Assembly (NCBI RefSeq): GCF_010725485.1
Contig: NZ_AP022598.1
Span: forward strand, 620,001-684,000
Length of the DNA stretch: 64,000 bases
Source of the DNA: Mycolicibacterium parafortuitum
Lineage (GTDB): Bacteria > Actinomycetota > Actinomycetes > Mycobacteriales > Mycobacteriaceae
Direction of reading: 5' to 3'
Below the pieces are notes generated by a model. The model was not told where the DNA came from, ran no database searches, and was given only the letters and a program-made list of their open reading frames with translations. Made by a program: the position numbers and the translations under genes. Below, piece by piece: positions 45,701 to 54,527 of the stretch; position 1 is the first letter of the stretch, and each line of letters starts with the position of its first letter.

Positions 45701-47311
45701 ATGAGTGACCCACAGCTCCGTCCCTTCCTGCACTCCGGACACCTCACCGTCGGCGCGCTGAAGCGCCACAAGGACAAGCCGGTGCTGTTCCTCGGAGACA
45801 CCACGCTGACCGGTGGCGAGCTCGCCGACCGCATCAGCCAGTACATTCAGGCGTTCGAGGCACTCGGCGCCGGGACCGGCGCGGCCGTCGGCCTGCTGTC
45901 GCTGAACCGCCCCGAGGTACTGATGATCATCGGCGCCGGGCAGACCCAGGGCTACCGGCGCACCGCACTACACCCTCTCGGCTCACTCGACGATCACGCC
46001 TACGTGCTCTCCGATGCCGGCGTCACGTCGCTGATCATCGACCCGCAGCCGATGTTCGTCGAGCGGGCGCTGGGCCTGGTGGAGAAGGTGCCGTCGCTGC
46101 GGCAGGTGCTCACGATCGGGCCGGTGCCTTCCGAGCTTGCGGCCGCGGGCGTCGCTGCGGTGGACCTGACCGCCGAGGCGGCGAAGTACCCGGCCAAGCC
46201 GCTGGCCGCCGCGGACCTGCCGCCCGATCACATCGGCGGCCTGACCTACACCGGCGGCACCACCGGTAAGCCGAAGGGCGTCATCGGCACCACGCAGTCG
46301 ATCACCACGATGACGACCGTGCAGCTCGCCGAGTGGGAATGGCCGGAGAATCCGCGCTTTTTGATGTGCACGCCGCTGTCGCACGCCGGCGCCGCGTTCT
46401 TCACCCCCGTCATCGTCAAGGGCGGTGAGCTGATCGTGCTGACCAAGTTCGATCCCGCCGAGGTGCTGCGCGTGATCGAGGAGCAGAAGATCACCGCGAC
46501 GATGCTGGTGCCGTCGATGATCTACGCGCTGATGGACCACCCCGACTCGCACACCCGCGACCTGTCCTCGCTGGAGACCGTGTACTACGGCGCCTCGGCG
46601 ATGAACCCGGTGCGGCTCAAGGAGGCGATCCGGCGGTTCGGGCCGATCTTCGCGCAGTACTACGGCCAATCCGAGGCGCCGATGGTCATCACGTATCTGT
46701 CCAAGAAGGAGCACGACGACAAGCGGCTGACCTCGTGCGGGCGTCCGACGCTGTTCGCGAAGGTGGCGCTGCTCGGCGAGGACGGCACACCCGTCCCGCA
46801 GGGTGAGGTCGGCGAGATCTGCGTGTCGGGTCCGCTGCTGTCGGGCGGGTACTGGAACCTGCCGGAGGCGACGGCGGACACTTTCCGCGACGGCTGGATG
46901 CACACCGGCGACCTGGCCCGCGAGGACGAGGACGGCTTCTACTTCATCGTCGACCGCACCAAGGACATGATCGTCACCGGTGGCTTCAACGTGTTCCCGC
47001 GTGAGGTGGAAGACGTTGTGGCCGAACATCCGTCGATCGCCCAGGTGTGCGTGATCGGCACGCCCGACGAGAAGTGGGGCGAGGCGGTGACCGCGGTGGT
47101 GGTGCTGCGTCCCGACGCGGATTCCTCCGACGGTGCGGTGCAGACGATGATCGCCGAGATCCAGGCGTCGGTGAAGGAACGCAAGGGTTCGGTGCACGTC
47201 CCCAAGCAGGTCGTCGTCGCCGACTCGGTGCCGATCACCGCGCTGGGCAAGCCGGACAAGAAGGCGGTGCGCAAGCAGTTCTGGGACGGCGCCGAGCGAG
47301 CCGTCGGCTAG
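45701..47311 (+). CDS. fadD8: Fatty-acid-CoA ligase, FadD8-like
   Basis: A 536-residue AMP-forming acyl-CoA synthetase. The family P-loop reads TYTGGTTGKPKGVIGT (about residues 184-199). Later blocks are YGQSEAPM, TGDLAREDEDGFYFIVDRTKDMI and GKPDKKAVRKQFW with the catalytic lysine. The ATG at 45701 has GGAGG upstream. Sequence and neighbourhood suggest FadD8 (Rv0551c); the preceding KstR-type operator would tie it to sterol or fatty-acid catabolism. Confidence 0.82.
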   Translation: MSDPQLRPFLHSGHLTVGALKRHKDKPVLFLGDTTLTGGELADRISQYIQAFEALGAGTGAAVGLLSLNRPEVLMIIGAGQTQGYRRTALHPLGSLDDHAYVLSDAGVTSLIIDPQPMFVERALGLVEKVPSLRQVLTIGPVPSELAAAGVAAVDLTAEAAKYPAKPLAAADLPPDHIGGLTYTGGTTGKPKGVIGTTQSITTMTTVQLAEWEWPENPRFLMCTPLSHAGAAFFTPVIVKGGELIVLTKFDPAEVLRVIEEQKITATMLVPSMIYALMDHPDSHTRDLSSLETVYYGASAMNPVRLKEAIRRFGPIFAQYYGQSEAPMVITYLSKKEHDDKRLTSCGRPTLFAKVALLGEDGTPVPQGEVGEICVSGPLLSGGYWNLPEATADTFRDGWMHTGDLAREDEDGFYFIVDRTKDMIVTGGFNVFPREVEDVVAEHPSIAQVCVIGTPDEKWGEAVTAVVVLRPDADSSDGAVQTMIAEIQASVKERKGSVHVPKQVVVADSVPITALGKPDKKAVRKQFWDGAERAVG

Positions 47312-47976
47312 TTTGCGCCGATTCCGGCGAGGATCCGGTCGAGCAGTTCGCCGGCCATCCGGGCGGCTTCGTCGACGTCGCCGTCGGCGATCCGGTCCAA
47401 CAGCACGCCGTGGTCGACCATCTCCACCGGGACCTGCCGCGCGGTCGCGACGCTGGCGGTGACGGTCTCGATCAGCCCGCGGTAGAGCTCGGTCAGGATC
47501 TTGTTGCCCGACGTCCGCACCACGGCGAGGTGGAACTCGGCGTCCGCGCGGGCGAACGCCTCGGTGTCGTCGCCGTCCGCGCACGCGTCGCTGCGTGCCA
47601 GCAGGGTCCGCAGTTCCGCGATGTCGTCGGGTGTGCGGTTCGCGGCCGCGAGGCGGGCACCCTCCACTTCGAGTGCGCGACGGACCTGAAGCACCTCGCG
47701 CAGTTCCGTGCCGCAGAGCCGGCGCAGCGCCCCGGACACCTCGCTCGTCGCACGCACATAGGTGCCGTCGCCTTGGCGGACCTCCAGGATCCCGGCGTGG
47801 GCGAGGGCCCGGACCGCCTCCCGGACGGTGTTGCGGCCGACACCGAGAGTTTCGACGAGCACCGTCTCATTGGGTATCCGCTGCCCTATGGGCCATTCGC
47901 CGGTGGAGACAGCGTGTCTGAGCTGCTCGATCACCTGCTCGACCAGGCCGGTGCGGCGTGCTGTGCTCAGCGGCAC
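47308..47976 (-). CDS. GntR/FadR-family transcriptional regulator
   Basis: A 222-residue regulator. The winged HTH (about 15-75: VEQVIEQLRHAVSTGEWPIGQRIPNE, then VGRNTVREAVRALAHAGILEVRQGDGTYV) and the C-terminal FCD-type helical domain (EVEGARLAAANRT, HLAVVRTSGNKIL) are clear. The GTG at 47976 is chosen because AAAGGGG lies 8 nt ahead; ATG 48000 is the alternative. Divergent from the MFS exporter, which it probably controls. Its 3' end meets the fadD8-like stop. Confidence 0.88.
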   Translation of the reverse strand: MPLSTARRTGLVEQVIEQLRHAVSTGEWPIGQRIPNETVLVETLGVGRNTVREAVRALAHAGILEVRQGDGTYVRATSEVSGALRRLCGTELREVLQVRRALEVEGARLAAANRTPDDIAELRTLLARSDACADGDDTEAFARADAEFHLAVVRTSGNKILTELYRGLIETVTASVATARQVPVEMVDHGVLLDRIADGDVDEAARMAGELLDRILAGIGAN

Positions 47977-48023
47977 GCAAAACCCCTTTCGTCCAATCAT
48001 GGGATGTATGGCACCGTAGCAAG

Positions 48024-49247
48024 ATGCGCACTCAACGGCAGGACATCCGCGAGCCGGGGACCGGGGGCATCGCCCCGGTCCCGAACCGCGGGACCGCCGG
48101 CGTCCTGCTCGCGGTCGCGGTGGTGCTCACGGCGCTGAACCTGCGCCCCGCGGTCACCAGCATCGCGACCGTGCTCGGCGACATCCGCACCGAGATGTCG
48201 ACGTCGGCAACCTGGGCCGGCCTGTTGACGACGGTGCCCGCACTCTGTTTCGCCGCAGCCGGGCTGGCGGCGCCGTGGATCGCGAGCCGCATCGGCCTGG
48301 GCCGGACGATCTCGGTGTCGATGGTGGCACTGACCGCGGGCCTGGCGCTGCGCGTCACCGGGGGGCCACAACTGGTCATCGGCGCCACCCTGATCGCGTG
48401 CGCGGGAATCGCGTTGGCCAACGTGCTGATCCCGGTCGTCATCAAGGGGTCGTTCCCGGCCCGCATCGGCCTGATGACCGGCATCTACACCGCCGCGCTG
48501 CAGGGTGGCGGTGCGCTCGGCTCGGCGCTGACCCCCGGCCTGCAGGATCCGCTGGGCGGCTGGCGTGAAGCGCTCGCGATCTGGGCGCTGGTGTCCTTCC
48601 TGGCCCTGGCGCTGTGGATCCCGGCGAGCCGCAGCCATCGTGGGGCGTGGGCGGCGCACACCCAGCGCACCGCGGGTCGCCGATCGCTGCTGCGCAACCC
48701 GCTGGCCTGGACGGTGACGCTGTTCTTCGGCACCCAGTCGTTCATGGCGTACATCGCGATGGGCTGGCTGCCCGAGGTGTTCATCGACAACGGCATCGAC
48801 AAGGTGCACGCGGGCCTGCTGGTCGGGCTGATGTCGCTGGTCGGGGTTCCGCTGTCGCTGTTCATCGCACCGATGGCGGCGCGCAGGCCCAGCCAGAGCG
48901 GCTGGATCCTCGCCGTAGGACTGTTCGGGATCGCAGGCACGATCGGCATGATGGTCGCCCCCGCCGCGCAGCCGCTGCTGTGGAGTGTGCTGATCGGGAT
49001 CGGGATGAGCGCGTTCTCGATGGCGTTGGCGGTGTTGGGACTTCGCGCCCGCACCGCGGAGGACACCGCGCAACTGTCCGGGATGGCGCAGGGGTTGGGA
49101 TACCTGTTCGCGGGCACCGGACCGTTCCTGTTCGGGTTGCTGCACGACGTGTCCCACGGCTGGACGGTGCCGTGGATCATGTATCTGGGCGTGTACGTCG
49201 TGCAGATCGTCGCCGGTGTGCTGGCCGGACGCGCGCGCTACGTGTGA
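48024..49247 (+). CDS. MFS transporter, CynX/NimT type
   Basis: A 407-residue 12-helix major facilitator of the cyanate/nitroimidazole (CynX/NimT) branch, suggested by LNLRPAVTSIATVLGDI at helix 1 and the following GLLTTVPALCFAAAGLAAP. A central loop with basic residues separates the two six-helix halves. The start is the ATG at 48024. It pairs with the divergent GntR gene. Whether it imports or exports and its substrate are unknown. Confidence 0.85.
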   Translation: MRTQRQDIREPGTGGIAPVPNRGTAGVLLAVAVVLTALNLRPAVTSIATVLGDIRTEMSTSATWAGLLTTVPALCFAAAGLAAPWIASRIGLGRTISVSMVALTAGLALRVTGGPQLVIGATLIACAGIALANVLIPVVIKGSFPARIGLMTGIYTAALQGGGALGSALTPGLQDPLGGWREALAIWALVSFLALALWIPASRSHRGAWAAHTQRTAGRRSLLRNPLAWTVTLFFGTQSFMAYIAMGWLPEVFIDNGIDKVHAGLLVGLMSLVGVPLSLFIAPMAARRPSQSGWILAVGLFGIAGTIGMMVAPAAQPLLWSVLIGIGMSAFSMALAVLGLRARTAEDTAQLSGMAQGLGYLFAGTGPFLFGLLHDVSHGWTVPWIMYLGVYVVQIVAGVLAGRARYV

Positions 49248-49292
49248 CCAGCTGAAGCGGTGTGTCGACCTGCTTGAATCCGTGACGGCGGA

Positions 49293-49880
49293 TCAGGCGC
49301 CGGGGACCTGCGTGCGGGCCGCCACCGACCTGCCACCGGCGTTGTCGTAGACGTCGATCGCCACGTCGCCGTCGCGGTAACCGGCGATCTGATGCAGACC
49401 CTCGGTGGCGCCGATGATGTCGTTGGCGTGGTCACCGGTCATCGGATACTCGGCGACGGGATGACGCCAATGTGCGGCCACCACCGTCGTATTCGGGGCC
49501 AGCCGCGGCACCTCGCGATCCAGCACCTCGCGCAGCGTCGCCGGCTGCAGGTAGTAGCACACCTCGGAGAGCACAACGAGGTCGAAAGGCCGGGCGGGCC
49601 AGGGCTGGTCGAGCGAGCCGTGCAGCAGTGTCACCCGCTGCCGCAGCCCGCGCGCGTCGAGGCGCTGCGCGGCCCGGTCCAGTGCCGCGACGCTGACGTC
49701 GGCGCCGACCACGTGATCGCAGCGCGCCAGCAGCGCCTCGGTGAGCACCCCGATCGAGCAACCCGGTTCGAACGCGAGCCGATAGCGCGCATACGGCAGC
49801 AGTGCGGTGGTGATGGCGTACTTGCGCTGCTCGTACCACCGGGATTCCAGCTGCCAGGGATCGGCCGCCTGGGCGTACAT
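49293..49880 (-). CDS. SAM methyltransferase, NodS-like
   Basis: At least 196 residues from the ATG at 49880, last gene of the four-gene cluster. SAM-binding motif I is FEPGCSIGVLTEAL; VVGADVSVAALDRAAQRLD and LVVLSEVCYYL follow. The opening DPWQLESRWYEQRKYA matches the NodS-type N-methyltransferases that act on chitooligosaccharides. About ten expected residues precede the ATG. The upstream in-frame CTG at 49916 overlaps the PIG-L stop (CTGA) and may be the true start. Substrate inferred from context only. Confidence 0.8.
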   Translation of the reverse strand: MYAQAADPWQLESRWYEQRKYAITTALLPYARYRLAFEPGCSIGVLTEALLARCDHVVGADVSVAALDRAAQRLDARGLRQRVTLLHGSLDQPWPARPFDLVVLSEVCYYLQPATLREVLDREVPRLAPNTTVVAAHWRHPVAEYPMTGDHANDIIGATEGLHQIAGYRDGDVAIDVYDNAGGRSVAARTQVPGA

Positions 49881-49912
49881 GCGGTCGAAGAAGCTGTCGG
49901 GAAGCCGGGCGT

Positions 49913-50665
49913 TCAGCGGAAGATCACCTCGCCGACGGTCACCAGCCGGGGCAGGACGTACGCGGGCAGTACAGGTTCGCCGCCGGGTTCCGGCGGGGTG
50001 AACTGGCTGCGAAAGTGAGCTGCCGCGGCGGTCTTTCGGGCGATGGCCGCCGAGGTGGCCGGCACCGCGGCGGCCCGCGGCCACGGCACGGCGGCATCCC
50101 CGGGGCGCGCCCAGTGCCACATCCACACCGGGTACTCCACCAGCATCGCACCCGTGACGTCCGCGGCGTGGGCGGCGGCCCTGCCGACGGCCTCGTGGTC
50201 GGGATGTCCGTCCCCGCGCCAGGTGGCCGCGCACCACGTGCCCGCCGGCCGGCCTGCCAGGACCTCGATGAGCGCGTCGGTGAGACGCCGCTCGTACCGC
50301 GCGATCTCACCATCCGGCAGGCCGAGGCTGATCGGGGTCGAGACCCCGAGTTCGTCTGCTGCGGCGTGCAATTCGGCGCGGCGGGTCTGCTCAAGCGTGT
50401 GACGCTGCCGCGGTGTCGAATCCGGGAACGCGGCACCGCCGTCACTGGCCGACACCACCTGCACCCGCACCCCGGCGCCGGCCAGCATCGTCATCGCGGC
50501 ACCGAAACCCAGTGTCTCGTCGTCGGGGTGCGCGCCGACCACGACGAGGTCCGGACAGGCCGACAAATCCAGCGCCGGGAGATCGAGTCCCGCAGCAGCC
50601 CAGACGGTTTCCGGTGTGCCGCCGTCCGGCAGCGGCGCCGCGGCCAGTCGTCCGGAGTTGCTCAC
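49913..50665 (-). CDS. PIG-L-family deacetylase
   Basis: A 250-residue LmbE/PIG-L zinc deacetylase. The metal motif AHPDDETLGFG (His-Pro-Asp-Asp) and the second histidine site HPDHEAVG are present. These enzymes remove N-acetyl groups from amino sugars, as in MshB and GlcNAc-PI deacetylase. The GTG at 50665 overlaps the preceding stop by 4 bp. It probably deacetylates a sugar made by the upstream GT2, but the actual substrate is unknown. Confidence 0.88.
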   Translation of the reverse strand: MSNSGRLAAAPLPDGGTPETVWAAAGLDLPALDLSACPDLVVVGAHPDDETLGFGAAMTMLAGAGVRVQVVSASDGGAAFPDSTPRQRHTLEQTRRAELHAAADELGVSTPISLGLPDGEIARYERRLTDALIEVLAGRPAGTWCAATWRGDGHPDHEAVGRAAAHAADVTGAMLVEYPVWMWHWARPGDAAVPWPRAAAVPATSAAIARKTAAAAHFRSQFTPPEPGGEPVLPAYVLPRLVTVGEVIFR

Positions 50666-51603
50666 GACTGGCCCGCCGCCAGCGCGCCGAGACGTTCGAG
50701 ATCGCGTTCGGCGTGGCTCTGCCGTACGTAGATCGCCAGATCCGCCACCCGCCGGGCATGCTCGGCATCCGTCGCCAGCGGCGCGGGACCGAGCGCACGT
50801 GCGGTGCGGGTCAACGTCTCGTCCACGGCGGTCTCCACCACCGCGCGCGCCCGGCGCGCGTGCAGTTCCGCGGCACCCGCGCGATTGTCCGGATCGGCGT
50901 CGAATGCGTGGGCCACCGCCGTCAGCGTCGCGTCCGCGGCGGCCAGCGCGGCATCCACCGCGCCGAGGTGGGCCAGCGTGTGCGCGTCGGCGCGGCTCGA
51001 GGACGCCCGCTGATACAGCGCGGCGGCGACGGCGCGGGCTGCGCCCAGCCAGCATGCGGCCACCCCGGCGGCGCCGTGCCAGAACCCCGGCCTGCTCAGA
51101 TACTCACCGGGCTCCCCGACCGGCCGCGCCGGTACGGCATCGAATTGCACTGAGCGGGTGTCGGATTCGGCCATTCCGGCGTTGCTCCAGCGGTCCGGGA
51201 GCACCCGCGCACCCGGGTCTGCGAGGTCGACCGCGAACAGCCCCCGCTGCCCCGAGGGCAACCGCGCGGTGACCAGTGCGTGCGTGCACAGGCCCGCGCC
51301 CGAGCACCACGGTTTGGTGCCTGCGAGCAGTACCCGTGGGCCGTCCTCCCGTGCGCTCAGTGCCGCCTCACCGGACTCGGCCGCCCACACTCCCCACCAC
51401 TGGTCCGCGCCGGGACCGCTGCCGGTCAGCTCGGTCAGGATCGCGACCGCGTCGGTGTGTGCTTCGGCGAGACGGCCCGCGACCACGTCGATCTCGGTCA
51501 GGGCGGCCAGCCGTCGCCAGCGCTGCGCGGTGTCGCCACGGCCCGGCAGCGGGAGGTCGAGCTCCCCGGAGCTCAGCCACTGCCGGACCAGGCCTGCGTT
51601 CAC
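50662..51603 (-). CDS. Acyl-CoA dehydrogenase-like protein
   Basis: A 313-residue protein related to acyl-CoA dehydrogenases. It shows ADQWWGVWAAESGEA, the FAD-side block KPWCSGAGLCTHALVTARL and a helical C-terminus (RASSSRADAHTLAHLGAVD). It is shorter than normal ACADs (about 380), with an abbreviated N-terminal helical domain. The catalytic glutamate cannot be placed. It may act on a carrier- or sugar-linked acyl group. GTG 51603 overlaps the GT2 stop by 4 bp. Confidence 0.8.
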   Translation of the reverse strand: MNAGLVRQWLSSGELDLPLPGRGDTAQRWRRLAALTEIDVVAGRLAEAHTDAVAILTELTGSGPGADQWWGVWAAESGEAALSAREDGPRVLLAGTKPWCSGAGLCTHALVTARLPSGQRGLFAVDLADPGARVLPDRWSNAGMAESDTRSVQFDAVPARPVGEPGEYLSRPGFWHGAAGVAACWLGAARAVAAALYQRASSSRADAHTLAHLGAVDAALAAADATLTAVAHAFDADPDNRAGAAELHARRARAVVETAVDETLTRTARALGPAPLATDAEHARRVADLAIYVRQSHAERDLERLGALAAGQS

Positions 51604-52316
51604 GGGGTCACTTCCGCGGACCGTCCACTGACGGTGTGGGCGATGTCGCGCAGATGCTGCGCGAAGCCGCCGGGGGCGCGGCCCTCACTGCGGTCCGACG
51701 TCGCGACCGACAGGCCGCGGTCGCGGTGGATGGACAGCGCGGCGGCTTCGAAGCGACGCACCAGGTCGACATCCTCACTGCTCGCCAGCGCGCGGAACCC
51801 GCCGACGTGCCAGTACGCGTCGGCGCGGAATCCCATGTTGGCGCCGTGGATGTGGCGGTGGCTGGTGCCCTGTGTGCGGTAGCCGGCGAGATAACGCCGT
51901 GCCACCGCGGGTGAGAAGTTCCGCCACGCCGGGATGCGCACCACCCCGAGCACCATGTCGGCGTCCGCGGCGATCATCCGCACCAGCCAGTCGGCATCGA
52001 CCGCGCTGTCGGCATCCGTGGTCGCGTACCAGGTGCGGGCCGGCTCCACGTCGGCGTGCAACGTCCTCGCGTACTCGAAACCGGCGGCCCGCGCGGCGCC
52101 GACGTTGCCGGCCTCGACGGAGACGAAGTGCACGTCCGGCCCGAACGTGCCGGCGTGCGCCTCGCTGCCGTCGTCGCACGAATCCAGCACCACGACCGTG
52201 GTGACGGCGATCGGCACGCACAGCGCCGCGGTCGTCAGCGCCCGCAGACAGTCTGGGAGGTGATCGTTCTCGTTGTGCGCCGGCACCACGACGACAGCCT
52301 TCGCGATGTCGGTCAT
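51600..52316 (-). CDS. Family 2 glycosyltransferase
   Basis: A 238-residue GT2 with GT-A fold. VVPAHNENDHLPDCL at the N-terminus, the nucleotide-sugar DxD in TTDADSAVDADWL, GANMGFRADAY with VGGFR, and SSEDVDLVRRFE are present in the usual order. No membrane segments are seen, unlike NodC or chitin synthases. It is the first gene of the cluster and probably adds a sugar onto a small acceptor. The ATG at 52316 has no strong ribosome site, so start placement has some uncertainty. Confidence 0.85.
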   Translation of the reverse strand: MTDIAKAVVVVPAHNENDHLPDCLRALTTAALCVPIAVTTVVVLDSCDDGSEAHAGTFGPDVHFVSVEAGNVGAARAAGFEYARTLHADVEPARTWYATTDADSAVDADWLVRMIAADADMVLGVVRIPAWRNFSPAVARRYLAGYRTQGTSHRHIHGANMGFRADAYWHVGGFRALASSEDVDLVRRFEAAALSIHRDRGLSVATSDRSEGRAPGGFAQHLRDIAHTVSGRSAEVTP

Positions 52317-52368
52317 GCCTGACTATTAGCCAGAACGCCGATTTTCCACACCTGGCACGATGGACGGG

Positions 52369-53055
52369 ATGAGTGACTTCGACGCGGTGCTGTTCGACTT
52401 CTCCGGCACGCTGTTCCGGCTGGAAGGAGACGAGAGCTGGTTTCGGGGCATGGAACTCGACACCGAGGACAAGGGCGAGGTCGACGCGCACGTGCAGGCC
52501 GAGCTGATGCACCGGCTGACCCAGCCGACCGGGCGATCGGTGTCGATGACGCCGCAGGCACTCGACGCATGGATGAAGCGCGACCTCGAACCGCACCTGC
52601 ACCGGGAGGCCTACCTGCACGTGCTGCGCGAATCCGGGCTGGCGCGCCACCACGCCGAGGCGCTGTACTCCCACGCGATCGACCCGGCCTGCTGGACCCC
52701 GTACCCCGACACCCCCACCGTGCTCGACGGCCTGCGCGGGCACGGCATCAGGACCGCGGTGGTGTCCAACATCGCGTTCGACCTGCGGCCCGCCTTCACC
52801 GGTGTGGGGACGGTCGACGAGTTCGTGCTGTCCTTCGAGGTCGGTGCGGTCAAACCGGACCCGGCGATCTTCCAGACCGCGCTCGACCGGCTGGGCGTCG
52901 CCGCGGCACGCACCCTGATGATCGGCGACAGCGACGAAGCCGACGGCGGTGCCCGCACGCTCGGCTGCGCGTTCGCGCTCGTCGACCCGTTGCCCACCCG
53001 CGAGCGGCGAGACGGCCTGATCGCGGCCCTGCGGGGGCACGGAATCTCGCTGTAG
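52369..53055 (+). CDS. HAD-superfamily hydrolase
   Basis: A 228-residue HAD phosphatase-like protein. The first motif reads DFSGTL instead of the usual DxDGT. The acid/base position of the second aspartate is therefore Ser, which may reduce or change catalysis. Motif II is VVSNIAFDLR, and the conserved lysine with motif IV is KPDPAIFQTAL then GDSDEADGGA. A helical cap spans about residues 25-95. Substrate unknown. Starts at the ATG at 52369. Confidence 0.82.
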   Translation: MSDFDAVLFDFSGTLFRLEGDESWFRGMELDTEDKGEVDAHVQAELMHRLTQPTGRSVSMTPQALDAWMKRDLEPHLHREAYLHVLRESGLARHHAEALYSHAIDPACWTPYPDTPTVLDGLRGHGIRTAVVSNIAFDLRPAFTGVGTVDEFVLSFEVGAVKPDPAIFQTALDRLGVAAARTLMIGDSDEADGGARTLGCAFALVDPLPTRERRDGLIAALRGHGISL

Positions 53056-53065
53056 CGTCGAATCC

Positions 53066-53515
53066 ATGGCGAGTAGCGAGCGGATCCGGCCGCCGTGGTG
53101 GCTGAAGTACGTGAACAAGGTGATGATCGCGCTGAACCGGACGGGGCTGTTCACCAACGGCCCGGCGGTGCTGATCGTCACCGGACGCAAGACCGGGAAA
53201 CCACGGCCGACGCCGGTCACGCCGTTCGAGGTGGACGGCCGGCGTTATGTGGTCGGCGGCCTGCCCGGTTCGGACTGGGTGCGCAATCTGCAGGCCAACC
53301 CCGAGGCGGTGCTGGCGCGCGGGAAGAGCCGCCAGACCGTGCGGATGGTCGAGCTGCCGGTCGAGCAGGCCCGGCCGCTGCTGCGGCAGTTCCCGGTGCT
53401 GGTGCCGACCGGGGTGGACTTCATGAAGAACGCCGGGCTGGTCACCGGGCCCAACCCCGACGAGTTCGAGGCGCTGGCCGGGCGCTGCCCGGTATTCCGC
53501 TTCGATACGGTCTAA
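53066..53515 (+). CDS. F420-dependent nitroreductase-type protein (Ddn-like)
   Basis: A 149-residue split-barrel protein of the deazaflavin-dependent nitroreductase family: TGRKTGKPRPTPV near residue 38, then DGRRYVVGGLPGSDWVRNL, both family blocks. It would bind F420 and reduce quinones or nitroaromatics. Ddn-type proteins have been proposed to protect menaquinone, which suits this locus, but activity is inferred. It is 10 bp after the HAD gene and 3 bp before menB. Confidence 0.87.
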   Translation: MASSERIRPPWWLKYVNKVMIALNRTGLFTNGPAVLIVTGRKTGKPRPTPVTPFEVDGRRYVVGGLPGSDWVRNLQANPEAVLARGKSRQTVRMVELPVEQARPLLRQFPVLVPTGVDFMKNAGLVTGPNPDEFEALAGRCPVFRFDTV

Positions 53516-53518
53516 GCC

Positions 53519-54430
53519 GTGAGCAACCCGTTCGACGCCAGCCTCTGGGAGCCGGTGTCCGGCTTCGACGACCTGACCGACATCACCTACCACCGCCATG
53601 TCGCCGACGGCGCCCGCCGTCCGACCGTGCGGATCGCGTTCGACCGCCCCGAGGTGCGCAACGCGTTCCGCCCGCACACCGTCGACGAGCTGTACCGCGT
53701 GCTCGACCACGCACGGATGTCCTCGGACGTCGGCGTGGTACTGCTGACCGGCAACGGCCCGTCCCCGAAGGACGGCGGCTGGGCGTTCTGCTCCGGCGGC
53801 GACCAGCGCATCCGCGGCCGCAGCGGCTACCAGTACGCGTCCGGGGAGACCGCCGAGACCGTCGACCCGGCCCGCGCGGGCCGGCTGCACATCCTGGAGG
53901 TGCAGCGGCTGATCCGCTTCATGCCCAAGCCGGTGATCTGTCTGGTCAACGGGTGGGCCGCAGGCGGCGGGCATTCGTTGCACGTGGTGTGCGACCTGAC
54001 GCTGGCCTCGCGCGAACACGCCCGCTTCAAGCAGACCGACGCCGACGTCGGCTCGTTCGACGGCGGCTACGGGTCGGCGTACCTGGCACGGCAGGTCGGG
54101 CAGAAATTCGCCCGCGAGATCTTCTTCCTGGGCCGCCCCTACACCGCCGAGGAGATGCACGCGATGGGCGCGGTCAACGCCGTCGTCGACCATGCCGACC
54201 TGGAAAACGTTGCGCTGCAGTGGGCTTCGGAGATCAACGGCAAATCCCCGCAGGCGATCCGGATGCTCAAGTACGCGTTCAACCTGCAGGACGACGGGCT
54301 GGTGGGCCAGCAGTTGTTCGCCGGGGAGGCGACGCGGCTGGCGTACATGACCGACGAGGCCGTCGAGGGCCGCGACGCGTTCCTGGAGAAGCGCGACCCC
54401 GACTGGACGCCGTTCCCCCGCTACTTCTGA
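53519..54430 (+). CDS. menB: 1,4-Dihydroxy-2-naphthoyl-CoA synthase MenB
   Basis: A 303-residue crotonase-fold enzyme that cyclises o-succinylbenzoyl-CoA. It contains AFCSGGDQRIRGR, the long insertion RSGYQYASGETAETVDPARAG typical of MenB, WAAGGGHSLHVVCDLTLAS and FKQTDADVGSFDGGYGSA with the catalytic Asp. The C-terminal YF ends normally. The GTG at 53519 follows the Ddn-like stop by 3 bp. Order with the next SDR matches Rv0548c-Rv0547c. Confidence 0.95.
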   Translation: MSNPFDASLWEPVSGFDDLTDITYHRHVADGARRPTVRIAFDRPEVRNAFRPHTVDELYRVLDHARMSSDVGVVLLTGNGPSPKDGGWAFCSGGDQRIRGRSGYQYASGETAETVDPARAGRLHILEVQRLIRFMPKPVICLVNGWAAGGGHSLHVVCDLTLASREHARFKQTDADVGSFDGGYGSAYLARQVGQKFAREIFFLGRPYTAEEMHAMGAVNAVVDHADLENVALQWASEINGKSPQAIRMLKYAFNLQDDGLVGQQLFAGEATRLAYMTDEAVEGRDAFLEKRDPDWTPFPRYF

Positions 54431-54447
54431 CCGGACCCCTGACCCGT

Positions 54448-54504
54448 CGAGATTGCGTTCCAGCAGGAAAAGTGCGAGTGAGGTCCTGCTGGAATGCAAT
54501 TTCG
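54448..54504. repeat. Intergenic palindromic repeat family B, copy 1
   Basis: Two 21-bp arms (54448-54468 and 54484-54504) are inverted complements with two mismatches and a 15-base loop, forming a strong hairpin between menB and the next SDR. The conserved GGAATGCnATTTCG core resembles copy 2 at 63450-63513. It may act as a terminator for menB or be a mobile palindrome. Confidence 0.72.
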
Positions 54505-54527
54505 GCACCGGAAATAGACTCCGCTGC

